64,000 bases of DNA from Burhinus oedicnemus (taxonomy: Eukaryota > Chordata > Aves > Charadriiformes > Burhinidae), in contig VFFE01006670.1 in the NCBI GenBank assembly GCA_008921705.1, positions 370,392 through 434,391 on the forward strand, read 5' to 3'. The translations under genes were made by a program, and so were the position numbers. The notes beneath the pieces were generated by a model that searched no databases, had not been told where the DNA came from, and saw only the letters and a list, made by a program, of their open reading frames with translations. This document shows, in pieces, positions 44,280 through 56,900 of the stretch (its first letter is position 1; each line of letters begins with the position of its first letter).

Positions 44280-47200
44280 TTATTCCAGTATAAGCACAGC
44301 AAAATCTCACCAACACAGCACAACTGCTGTAGAGCTGGGCAAGCGAGGAGAGCTGCTGGATAAAGGTATAAATGTGGGACTCTTCCTCACTGGTGGCCAG
44401 CGTAAGGCCCTGAAGCTCCCCTTTCATCTCTGTAATCTTGAGCCATTTGAAAATAAAACGAGGAGCATAATAAAACTTCCTGAAGAGCAGCACGAGCAAT
44501 AACATCTCAGCCCAGCTTGGCTAGCTAGTGGTGAGCAGACAATTATTCTGCAATATCGGAGCCAGGAGATTTCTTCCAAACATGCAATTATTAAAATGGA
44601 GGGGGGGTGGGGGGTGGAATAGGACATTAAGATGAAAACCTACCTTGAGTTATCACAGCAAGGAGATAGGACTTATTCCAGGGAGAGTTTCTGAAATGTT
44701 AATTTTTTCTATGTGTATCGGGTAAGTGGCCTTGAGACTCTGAAATCACAGGGAAGCCATTTCCAGCCCTGGGAGGAGATCTGGAAGAGGTTTTCACGAG
44801 AAGCATCACGTTACACCTGGTCCTGTGCTTTGCCTTTTCTGAAGGAAGGTGCCCGTCCATGATACCCAGCAGCCCCGTGGACCTGCGTCCCAGCCTGCAG
44901 CCCCCAGCTGCATCGTCTTTGTGTCACTGTGACGGTGGTTTTGAAGCCATCTAAAAGCCTCCACTGAGAAGATCTCCTTGGTGGCAAGGTGACCTTGCCA
45001 ATTTAGGATTGACTGTGCAAAGCAATACCCATGCTGTTAATGACTTTCTAGCCAGCCTACTAATGCTATTGGGGGCTGCCTCAGCTTGTCTGCGGGCAGG
45101 CGATGGCAAAGGGCTGGTGGCTGCCAGGGGGCAGCCGTGCAGGACACAACGACCGACCTCCAGCCGCGATGATGCAGCAGCCACCTCGGAGATGTGGGGC
45201 AGTTGGCTATTATAGAGCCTGGGGCATTAATGAGAAATTGTGAGGCATTCCAGATCACTTTAATCCCTACTAATCTCTAAATTTGCATGATGGCAGCTGT
45301 GCTTAAATGATATTCCAGCTGTTGGCTATTTGTTGTGGATCTGGAATTGCTCCAGGGAAGCAACTGGGAGCTAAGCCTCTCAGCCACCATCACAGCTGGC
45401 TCACGAAATGCATCCAGTCTCCACCGCGGGCAGGCAAGGGCAAGCAGCTGGGGGCAATGGGCCAGGCAGCAATGGCGTGGCCAGGTGAACCTCTCCTTGG
45501 TCTGAACCCTTGGTCTAGTATTAACGTTAGTAGAAAATGCGGTTGCTGGGTCTCAAGAAGCCATCCGATCACCCCTTGCACCTTGGGGCAGGGTCAGCTC
45601 TTCCTAAACCCTGCCTGTGTGCCTAACCTCCCTTTAAAAACCTTTAAATTCCAGGCAGATAACCTTAATCTTTCTCCCTACAAAACAAATCCCTTGCTTT
45701 TGAACACAGGGAAGAATTTATTGCTTTCCTTGTTGTGGTAATTTTTTCCATGTTTGAAGAAGGATATTGCCCCCCCACCTCCTCACCTCCCAGCCCAGCA
45801 GTTGCGATTGCGGAGGTCGTGCTCCTGGGCAGGACGAGCTGCGGCACTTCCAGGTTTAGTCAATAAGCACCGGCCTGATCCTCGAAAGGCTCCTGAACAG
45901 CTTTGGGTCAGGGGGCTGGCAGGGCAGACCACTCCGCGGTGCCACGGGGAGGCAGGTCCCAGGCAGGGGTTCCCAGCATCGGGCTAATGATGGAGAGGGA
46001 AGTTAAGAGGCGCAGGCAGGGAGAGACCCGGCTAATTGACTTTGGTTTATGAAGACGTAATTAGCAGCGCGGTAGGATGTAATGGGGAGTTTAACAAATC
46101 TCATCAGCGGGATCTCGGCAGTGTTAACTCTTCGGGCGCAGGGACTCAGCCCTCCGGCATAGCCCACACAGCCCCAGGTGGGGTGGGATGGGGTGCTTCC
46201 AGACAGTGATGCCTGGCTCACACAGAAACAGGGATAACCACCAGCATCCCACCATCCCGCCAGGACACAGCCTGCCGCACGCTCAGAGTGTGCAGGAAGG
46301 GCCTGGTGGTGCTTGCGGTTTTGCCTTAGACACCACCCCAAGCTGCACTCACGGCACAGGGCCATGGCCACAAATGTCCAGGCAGCACTGGGAGGACAGT
46401 TTGTCTTTGTAACATCTGTGTTATTATTATTAAGATGATGGAATGGACGGGAAAACAGTCCTGACAAGCAATATTGAGAACTTCACGCAAGAAGGATCAA
46501 AGGAAAGGACTTCATTTGACAAATCCCAGGACCCTGACAACAGTGGCACGTGCGAGGAGCGGAAGTCTTGTGCCAGCCCCAGTGAGGTCCTGGTCCCCCG
46601 CTGAGGGCAGTTTTGCACCTCAGCAAGTGCCACCATTCCCCAAAGGTCCCATGGGGTTTGGGGCTGCGGTGCGGTGCCGGTGGGGAGAGCAGTGGTCCTC
46701 ACTGCACTCTTGCTGGAAGCAGAGTGGTCAGACGTAGAGCACGTCCGTGGTGAAGGAAATGTGCTGCAGCACTGGGACCCGGCTCTCGGCCCAGCCCCCG
46801 CGTACAGCGCTGGGACGCCCCCGCTCAGGCTCAGCAGTGCTGTGTGACCGGCAAAGAGGTGGTGTGTCAGACCCAGCGCTGGCTGCTCAGCACCTCCATC
46901 ACCCCGGACATACCTGTGCTTCACAAAGGTGGTGGCCACCATCAAATACCTGTGTCATGACCCAGCCCATCAGCACAGGTGTTGGGGCACGGGGCCGAGG
47001 TAGTTGGGCTATAAGCCTCATCAGCAGGACCTGCTGTGTTTTGCCTGCCCTCTGCCCACTGCTGTCACCAAGTGATGGAAAAGCTCTGCCCATCAAGCAA
47101 ACATGACATGATGGGGCTTTGCCATCTTTCTGAGGACAGAAGGGCCCAAAAGAGAGACTTTGTCTTGCAGTGATGAACCACAGTCAGTTTGCTCCCACCC

Positions 47201-50200
47201 TGTCTCTCCACCCTGCAGTGGGAGGTTTGTGTGACCCGGCCCAAAATGCTCAGCATCACCTTAGCAGCTAATCACACAGTGCAGAGTGCAGGCAAAGTAC
47301 TTACTCCGATACACAAGGAGTGCAAAATTATCAGTTTGAGCAATGATTTTTGAAGAAGAGAGATGAGAGGAATAATAATTCTTCTGGATGAAATACTCTG
47401 CTGGCCAGAAGGGTAATTTAGAGTCAGATTTGAGATCAGATGTTTTATCACTGTATCCTCAACACTTGACTTTCAACTGCAATTTGATAAATCAGCATAA
47501 TACCTGGCATAGTAATTGCTGTAGATTTTATTCCTAGTGGGGTTACTTTATTACACTGCAAGCACATTAGAGAGCTTTCTGTTGCTCTGCCATTATTATT
47601 TGTGGGGACAAAAGGTCAAATAATGCAGAACTTCCTAGGTGGGTATTTTTGCAGATGATGCTGGTGAGCTCATTTGCAGGTATTTGTGCAGCTGAATGGC
47701 TTGTTGCTCAGCAGTGCTCAGCCTCTCCATCCCAGCACCTCCATGGCTCCTGCCAACTCGCTGCTTTGCTCTTCTGCATGTGTTTATGCTCCCATCACGG
47801 CTCCAAGGGAGTAAAGGGCTGGGAACCCACCAGTGAGTCTCTGCCCAGGATTTTGTTGAATTTCCCTAGGCAGTGCATTACCTGTTGCTCCTTATTTGCT
47901 TGAGTGGGATGATCAGGTTTCCCAGAGCAAAAAGAGATGCTGTGGAGCTGTGTGCTCTTCTGCCGCCTCCCAGCCAGGTCCCCATGGAAGACGAGCGGAT
48001 GCTGCTCACTATCCCATACCCGCTTAGCAGGGAAAGCCTTGGGTCTCAAAGTCCCCAACTCCTCTCCTTGTCAAAGTCCCCTGGGTCTTCATGCATCTGC
48101 CGGAGCCGAGCCCCCCCACTCCGCTCCTGCCCTGACTCCCTCCCCACATCAAGACTCGGAGCCCCCATTCCCACAGCTCCTGGCCCAGAGGTCCCCCCAG
48201 CCCACTTCACCATCCAGCCACCAGCACTGCACTGCGGCCACCATGGCTCTGCAGGCGTTGTGGCCACGATGGCTGGAGATAACCACTACAGCTTTAGGAT
48301 GGGGTTAAACAAGAAGGTAATGCAAGGGAAGGCCAAGCCCTGCATCATGGCCTGATGATGTGAGAGCATCTGTGTTGTGCCCTGCCCCAGCCATCACTCT
48401 AGTACTCACTGCACACTCACCCATGGACAAGGATCACAGGGGACAAATACAGACTTTAGTGGGATCCTGAAGATCCCCCCAGTCACTTGGCATTTCCTCA
48501 TCTCCCAGGATCCTCATCCAGAGACAGGAGCAAGGACCAGGAGATGCTGCAGGGCTGTCCCTCCCCATGGCCTCGCTTTTAATGTCAGGGACCTGCAGCT
48601 GCCCTAAGTCACCAACAGCCCTGGGTCACAGCAGTATAATGCAATTACTGTAATCACAGTAAAATTTTATTATGAATGAAGCCTCTTGCACTGCAAGTCT
48701 GTGGGAAAGAGTAACACTTTTACTACTCTTCAATATGCAATTCATGTACATTTCATTGCTTTCCAGATGAATTTTTGGTCACGGCAGATAGTTATGACTA
48801 TAAAAATGACAGTTACTTCTGATGGGATAAGGACTATATGTCAGTGTCTCTGCAAACCAGGAGAGGCCACATGCACGTGCCCTGCGCCACCCGTCTGCCA
48901 CAGGGCTGGTGCTTGCGAAGGGAAGGCAGATGGAGAGCGCGGCCACCCGGGTCTGGCACGGAGATCTGTGGGCGAGCCAGCAATACCCCACTAATAGATA
49001 TCCTGAGGTTTGATGCGGTTGACAGGATTAGCCCAGAGCAAAAGAGCAGAATAACCCCACGTGTTAGAGGCACCGCCAGCCCGGTGACAATCTAACAGTA
49101 GAAAAATAGACTACAGAGCCTGAGATGCATCTATCCTAGAGGGTCTTCTGGAGTTTGACGTGTCCTTGTCTTCTTCTTACAGCCATCCACCCCGTGGCTG
49201 AGCATCCCTGCCCCATGGCACCCACACTGCTGAGACACCGTTCAGCCAGGCAGCTGCTCCACCACTGGGGTCGCTCTGCTCCTCAACCCCTCCTATGGCT
49301 CCTACGGCTCCTGACAAAGGAGGAAACAAAAAATGCCACCTATTGATGATAAATAGCCAAAAATTCATAAGGCCTGTCGGTCTATGAGAAATATCTAGGC
49401 AGGAACGGCAGTTCCCCTCTACATTTCCTTCTGATCACCCGTGGCCTGGTCGTGTCTCACCGTAGTCACGTCTGGGTGATATGGCTGCCTCCACCCCTGA
49501 TTCAAACCTGCCCTTCAGCTCTATGGGGAACACCAGGACCGCTGCTTGCACCCTACACCTGATGGGAGCAAGAGTGAGCAAGGAGGGATGGCTGGAGAAA
49601 GCCAGGTGGGCTTCCAGACTCATCTCGGCTGCGGTCAGCTTCATGCAGTGTCCCTTTGTGCTCCATGCAGTGCCTGCAGCAGGAATCTGGTAGCGGGATG
49701 TCCAAAGTCAGACTGCATCTCCCCATCCCATCAGGGCACATGTGTAACATGCAATCATTTCTGTTTCCTGATTAGGAGCTTGTAACTCCTGCAATAAAGA
49801 GGAGGGCTGGAAGAAGTCCCAGGGATTTGGGATTTCTCCAGGAGACAGAACGGCTTGGGGGAAGTTAGCAGAGAAACAGGATAAAGGCATTTCAGAACAT
49901 ATTGAACCTTTTTTCTGGAACACACAGACATTCGCTAGATACCGTCTCCGGAAGCACTACACTGCAAGTAGATTTATTGGCTTGGAGCACAGTTTATACC
50001 AAATTTTTTCTCTAGCAATTTACACAAAATATTTCTGTAGTTACGCGGGGAGTTTTTGTAATTAGAGCCTTATTTGACTGCTTTAACTGTGGCTGGTCTT
50101 TTGGCAGAGGGTTTGTGAAGTACTGCCCTTTAGAGGGCTTGTGCTGTCTCCCACTCACCTGAATGACTGGGGCATACAGAGAAAAAAAGGTCTCAAGCAT

Positions 50201-53200
50201 TCCCCCAGTTTCCCTGCCAACACTCTGGAAATGGCACATGGAGAGGCTCTTCCAGCTTCTAAAATTATTGAAGGAAAAAGGTGGGACAGGATGGACTTGA
50301 AAGCCTTTTCCACCCTCAAAACCCATCTGCTGGGAGTTTCTCACATCAGCTCTGTCACGGAGCGAGCGTTGTGAAGGACCACAGCTCTGCTGCCCTCTCT
50401 AGGGAGAGCCAGCCTGTCAAGTGAGGCTGAATTAACACCCCGAGCAAGTCACACTAATTGACCTGACGATGGGCAAAATGAACTTCAGCCCACGAATGGT
50501 CCCAACTCTCTGCTGTCGCCCAGGTACCCAGTTTCTCCGCTGGAGCTTCAGGAGCGCTCCTGGAGGAGCCAGTTACTTCCCAAGTCTGTCCCCTTCCCTG
50601 TCACCAAAGTGCTGGCTCAGATCAGGTGGAAAAAAAAACATCCACAAGAACTCCCAAGATTTTTGGGAGTGTTTCTGCCAAAACACCATGAACACTCAGG
50701 GCCTTTGTCAGTAGTTGGTAATTCCACTGGAAACATTCACAGACCAAAGCCTGCATCAGGTTTGGGGTTCCAAATATCAAGAGAAGAAATAGCTAAATAT
50801 CTTATTTTGAATAATTGAAAAGGAATCTAAAGTTATCTTGCAAAACAAACGCATGGTTCCCATTTTACAGATCAGAAATTGTTGATTTCTTAACACCCCC
50901 CCCCCAACAATTCAAGACTCCCAATCAAGAGTTTCATGTTTCTAGGCTGTTTTTTTTTTTTCTTTGACCCCTTCATAACACTGAATGCATTAAAGCAAGA
51001 AATGCTCAAGAATTGATTAATTTTCTTTTCTCTGCACTGGAATGTCTCAAGACTTCGCTTTTTTACTTTTCAAGTTGCCGTTTTTACACAGTTGCAGGCA
51101 TTATTTAAAGCAATAGAGTTGAAAAGACTCAAAAACCTGGAGAGAATAAGTCTCCTCTTCCCTATAAACATTTGCCATCCATCCCTTTGTGTTCTCATTT
51201 TTGGCACAGAGGGAAAGAAAGAGAGAAATGAGAGAGAGATGGGAGGAACTGGAGACATGAATAATTTCTGCTTTCTCTAAACCCAAAATGAAAAGAAAAT
51301 GTGAATACAGAGCGAGACATGAACTTTAATTTTTTTTCTTTCGTGTGGAAATTTCCCATGGAAAGATAATAATGCACCTCCACCGCATCCTTCTCTTCAG
51401 TTCCTCCACCACGCAGCCAGGCAGGAAGGCAGGGCACTGCAGGGCCTCCCAGGGGAGCAACAGAAGACCCTTTGGGGAGTCTCTTGTTCTGGATTTGCAT
51501 AGACATCCACACCCTGGAGACATGGTTTCTGCAGGATGCTCCAGGTAGGGCGTCCATGCAAATAATCAGGCCAGCTCTTTAAGAGTGGAGTGAGCACAAA
51601 ATGGGTCATCTCTTCCATGCTTGGGTATTCTCCTTTGGGAAACTGTTGCTTCATCAGAGTGAACTGTGATATTGCCTTTTGTAGGAGGAAATAGCAATAT
51701 TCTGCTTGACGTCAGACAAGAAAGGTGACTTTCTGTAAGACATAACATGGCAGAACCTCAACCCACCTGCAAGTTCAGCTCCCACACCCCTCGCCAGCCC
51801 GCTGGTGTTCCTACGTGGTTTAGCATAGACAAAAGCAGGTGAGGGTCTTAGCTGGTATGAAGTGTAACCACAGCACTGGTTTCAGCACACCCTGGGGTGA
51901 GCCACCATCAGCTGCTCTCCAGGCTCCATGGGCCTGTCCATCCTTGGGTCATGCTCACACTTACTCCATAGTTAGCCCCACTGAGAGCTTAGGCTGCTAC
52001 CCAAAACCCAAAACTTCATGCCTAAGGGATAACGCCCAGCCTGCGCACCACAGGCCTGAGTCAAAATGCACTGCAAGGAACAGATGATCCTTCAGTGCTT
52101 TTGGTGGGTTTTAGATCAAGTCAGCTTTAAGCAGTAACATGGTAACTTTTGAGCACCCTGGTTTTTAAGCCAGCTTTACACCAAGCCAAACCACCCCACA
52201 CGTGCAGAGACGCCAGCATCGGTGGGCACAGACCACAAAGTTCAGGTTTACTCACATGCTCAGGCAGTAGGTCAACCCACGGTCAACCCACCAAAATGCA
52301 TTGGTGTTGACAGCGTTGTCTGCCACTGCAGGGCTTGGTTTCATGGCTGCGTCCTGGGTCCTTGCACCCAGCACTGCTCAGCATCGGCTCATCCCGATGC
52401 ACAAGCCAGGCCATGGGCATTGGATGCCGTGTGGCTTCCATACTGAGAAAGGTGGAGCACACATAGCTGAGCTCCTGAAACTCCCCTGTGCATTTCTGCA
52501 CAACATCTTAAGAAAAATCAGTTCATTTGGGGAACAGAAAGCGTTTGCCTTTGCAAACTGGCAGCTGGGCTGGCAGCTCTGTGTCCCTAGGACCTACCAT
52601 GAAGGGAGTTGGCGTGGCGATGGTAACATTAAGTACCATTAGGTACCATCAGGGTTCAAAAGGGCTCAAAGACATTCATGGACAGCAGCCCCATAAGCAG
52701 AGACTGAAACGACTGGAGGCGTTCCCACCTCCACGCTCAGTGCTGCAGCTGCAGGGGCTGCTGGAGTGCACGGGGAACAGACTGCAGGATACGGCCAGGC
52801 CCATGTGCTCTCCCAAAATAGCATCATCCAGCACTGCTTCTGAAGACGCAGACCATCTCTCTGACCCTGTACAGCACGGGATATCAGCTGCAGAGAAGCA
52901 CAGCAGTACTCCCAGATCTCTTGAAGCCCTGCCTTGTCTTATCAGTATTTGCCCTAGGATAACCTCCAAGTATAACAAGAACAAAATCCCGTTAAATTCT
53001 GCCTGTCTTGGAACTGGCTTGACCTTCCCAGGTGGCTCCATCTCAGAGGTGCAAGGGAACCGTTTGGCTGTGACAAACCAACCCGAATGAAGGTTTTCCT
53101 CGAAGCCGGATGATATGGCGCGTGCCTGAACTGCTGGTGCTCAGCTGGCGGTTCCTGGAGAGTCACAGGAGCCTTCTGTTCGTGCAGCTTTTCACTATTC

Positions 53201-53844
53201 TTCCTAATTATAATGTTTTAGGCATGAAATATGCTCTGGGGTTTCGAGCAGCAGCGAGTATAATCTACTGCCAACACGACTTTGAATGCACACGGGGCTC
53301 AGCGAGGCAGGGTTGGGGACACGAGGGGCAGGGCTGTTACCCCACCCTGCGGGCAGCTCCGGGGCACACTGCCCACACGGTCACCGTATGTTTTATCCCC
53401 ACATCTCTTCATTGCTCATGGTGGGGGAGACGTAGCTTTTCAGAGCCCCTTCACTGGATGTGCAGAGACCTCAGTGCACCTAGTACCACAACAGCAGGGT
53501 TCGTTCTGTGTCTTTCAAGTGTCCTTCTCAAAGCAAAGTTTGTCTCTGTGGTCCTCTTGACCCACTCCACCCTGCCGGTAAGGAGCACTTACAGGTGCCT
53601 TGCAAGCTCCTCAGGGTTTTCATAAAGACAAGGTAAAAAAAAATGAGCTCAGTGCATCTCCCAGGGTTCAGCTGTATGTGACTGTCTGCAACCAGGTTTT
53701 GCACAGAAATGGTTCAGCAGTGCTGCCTGTGCTCGGCTCTCCCAGCCCCCAAAACACGAGTTATTGTGGCCCAGAAAGCCACCAGGCAGTTATGCTCACT
53801 CTTGTGCTGGATTTACACCTGTGAAAACAAAACTTGATCTTCTC
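44280..53844. other. downstream intergenic region, no gene seen
   Basis: Mixed GC- and AT-rich unique sequence. I see no CR1, no recognisable exon and no RNA gene. AT-rich, CpG-poor stretches around 45230-45330, 47340-47650 and 48620-48840 resemble conserved noncoding DNA by texture. A G-rich tract (G7-T-G6-T-G2) lies at 44601-44617. A perfect 11-bp tandem duplication (GGTCAACCCAC) lies at 52270-52291. All reading frames look like chance. Confidence 0.6.
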
Positions 53845-53990
53845 CTGCAGCAGTCCTGGTCCTGTGGCAGTCCCCATCCTGCAGCGGTCCATATCCTGTG
53901 GTCACCCTTGTCCTGCGGTGGTCATTGTCCCATGGTGGTCCCACATCCTTGTCCTGCCGTGGTCCCACGTCCCTGTCCTGCTGCAGGAGG
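53845..53990. repeat. degenerate minisatellite
   Basis: About 145 bp built from variants of a 14-20 bp unit containing GTCCTG(C/T)(G/C)GTGG or CATCCTG...GGTCC. The units TGGTCCCACATCCTTGTCCTG and TGGTCCCACGTCCCTGTCCTG, split here at base 21 of each, are the clearest adjacent pair (about 53936-53978). Unit length and sequence drift suggest an old or gene-converted array. The long frames across it on both strands come from the repeat. Confidence 0.75.
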
Positions 53991-56900
53991 CAGGGCTGCA
54001 GGAAAGCATCACAACGCTGTGCAGGGCAAGGTGGCACCCAGGGCCATGCTCAGCACCCAGCCCAGCTGGTGCTGGGGGGCTCAAGCATGCCCACCCCTCC
54101 TGCTTTTCATTGCCTTTCCCTTACCCCCTTGCAAGCCTGACATTTTATAAATCCAACCCCAAAACCATGCTGGCATGAGGCTGTTGTACTGCGACAGAAG
54201 ACCGGCTCAGCTGACCACCCCGGAGCTGCTGGGCATGGACACGATCACCAAGGGACTCATTTTTGAGACATCTCCAGGGTAGGCCCCAGTTTACTCCTTT
54301 TACCGGGAGCAGACTGCACTCGGTAGTCACGTTCCCAAACCCACCGGGCAGTGGGTGCAATGCAGGACAAGGATTACCCTGCCCACACACCGGACCCAGG
54401 GGCACCTTGGCTGGCTCGGGGAAGCATTCCTGATTTTTCCCTGGATTTTCCCATCAGCACCAAAGCATTGGGTTGTGCCTGCCGGGAGGTGTCTCCCCTG
54501 CCTGCTGTGTGGGTGCTGGCAACCTCAGCGCTCTCCTCCAGCATCATTGCTGCACTGCCGTGCTTGCTCACTTTGGCACCCTTAGTCCAAAATCCCCAAG
54601 GCAGAGCAGGACCTGGGTGCTACATGGAGCACCTTCCTCCCATCCTTGCCACCCCAGCATGGAGGATCCAGACTCTCTCCCCCGGCAAACACTAAGCTGG
54701 GGTGGAGCTGGCCCAACAACAGCCTGGAGGAAAAGAGCCATTAAAAAAATTGAAAAAAGCGCTTTTCTAAAATAACTACTGGTGAGAACCCAGCGAGGAG
54801 CTCCCAGAAGCAGAAGGGCCCCATGCCACAAACCTCGGGTTGCTGGGTCAGGCCGCTGGGGCTGTGGGAGAGGCAGCGAGGGACGTGATGACCAAAAAAG
54901 GCTGGAGAAGATCAGGGGCTCGGCCAAGCACCGCCGTTTTGGGATTCGCACCCCGGCACCCCAGCCCCGGTTATGCAAGCACAGGACAGAGGTTTCCGGT
55001 GGTATTTGCAGGGGGAGGTGTAGCCCCCGAGGCACAGAGGTCCACCTCCCCCCGCAGACCTTTCCACTCACTGTTCGACGGCGTTTGCTTCTCAGTTTAT
55101 TATCTTGCGGTTTGACACAATACAGGAAGGATGTAGGTGTTTGCAAGAAGAAAGAGAAAGAGGAGGGGGAAGGGAGGAGAGCTCGCCAGCTGCTGCCGGG
55201 CTCCTCGGTGGGTGTCACTTGCTGGGAACTGCTCACCCACGCATGTTATTAAAGGTGTTAAAATAAATTTGGGGGAGAACAGAGCAGAAAAGGGTCAAGT
55301 TCCCACCAGAGTTGGACTGCGAGGGGCAAATATGCTCCCACAAGTACCCTCAAGCATGGGCGATGGGTATCCTCCATGGCACCCCAGGCTCGTTCCTCTT
55401 AAAAATCAACGGGAAGCTGCTGCTGGGGATGAACTGGAGATGCAGTAGGGACATGATGAAATTGGGGAGTTAGACGAGCTGGGAGGAGGATGGGGTGTAG
55501 GCAGCCCCCAGCCAACAACCCAAGGACTGCAGGAGGCCCTGCAGAGAGCTTGGGCAAGGTGCTGCCAGGAGCCCAGGAGCTGCGGGTCAGCCCCCGGGGA
55601 TTTGTCATGAAACACATGATGGCCAAAGGGATGGAGCTTGCCTAGGTCCCAGTGGACTGGGTCTGCCGCACACGGAGCACTCAGGAAGGCGTGAAAGCAG
55701 AGAGAGGAACAGACGGAGCTGAGCGCTGCGTCTCACCTGGTGACAGGGAACATCGCAGGAACAGCAGCAAATGGGTCTGAATCAGGAGCACTCTGGTCAA
55801 ACCCCGTATTTCCACGACACAGTAGTGTTCTGACATTTCTCCTAAAGCAGGATCAAAACAACTATTTGTGTAAAATTCCCCATATTGTATATAACATACC
55901 CCTTTACAAGAAACCCCACCAGACCAGCATTATTTTGAAAATGTCACTTTGGAAAAACATTGAATTGCATTTTGGAAAGATATCCTCACCTTCAAAAGTA
56001 TTTTATTGCATCGGTATTGTGTTACTATCGCATCTGAAGTTGGGCTGATAGCAAGACAGCAACAAATGATCAAACTAGTATTTTTTTTCTTTCCAAGAGA
56101 AACCCCTCCGCAGGCTGCACAGACTGCTGTGGCTGGTCCCCAAAGTACCGGGCGCCCCATCCATCTCCCGTGCCCAGCATGCCTGGGAAGCCTGGGACCC
56201 ACTGCCGTTGCCCCCGCAGGGATTTGTCCCAGCACCGCGGCACCGCAGCAGGCCCGCAGGAGAACGGCACCGCCTCGGTCCAGCCGCACTGCCCGCGAAA
56301 CCCCACCGGAGCTGGGCTCTGCAGCGGGGTCCCGGGGGCAGCGATGCCCAGGGGCTCGGCGTGACACCCCCCAGTCCCCACAGGAGGGATCCCGGTGCCG
56401 GGAAAGGAGCTGGCGGCTCTCCAGGGCGGGATTTGAAAGGTGTATCGCTGCTTCGGTGACAGGAAAGCTGCTCTCTCGAGCGGCGTTATCTCATCTATTT
56501 TGCAAATACAAATGTGATAGAAATCTGCAAAATAAGGAATATGCATTAACTTCTGAAAAGTTTTGACTACATATCATTATCTGTAATTTCGCTGCTTTGA
56601 TTTGCATATTCATAAAAGAAACATACAGCACGGATGTGTCAAAGGCTTTCAGATGAACATGAACAAAACCGGCAGACTTGCAAGCTCAGTTCTGAAGTAA
56701 TTGCCAAGACGCCTTCACTTTCCCTGATGTTCGTGTTGGCCCTGAGCTTGCAAAGCGCTTCCCAGGTCCTGCTCGGGTTTGCTCGGCTCCGAGGGCATGA
56801 GCCAGCACTTTGGCTGGGTGATGCGCCTTTACGGGCAGGAAAAGCAACCCAGCAGGGTAATCCACAGGCACCAGCGAGACAGCTTGGTGGCTTTCCAGCC

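Noticed and set aside
50240..50340. Possible CR1 tail (ATGGACTTGAAAGCCTTTTCCACC)
   Set aside because: It resembles the CR1 tail for only about 30 bp, with no terminal repeat and no upstream CR1 blocks, so the likeness may be chance.
54568..55252. Overlapping long frames of 222 and 156 codons on opposite strands
   Set aside because: GC-rich sequence lacks stops by chance on both strands; neither product resembles a known family and there are no convincing splice sites.
56006..56566. 186-codon + frame and 158-codon - frame over the CpG-rich patch
   Set aside because: Low-complexity Arg/Pro/Ala-rich products on both strands follow CpG content; no recognised domain.
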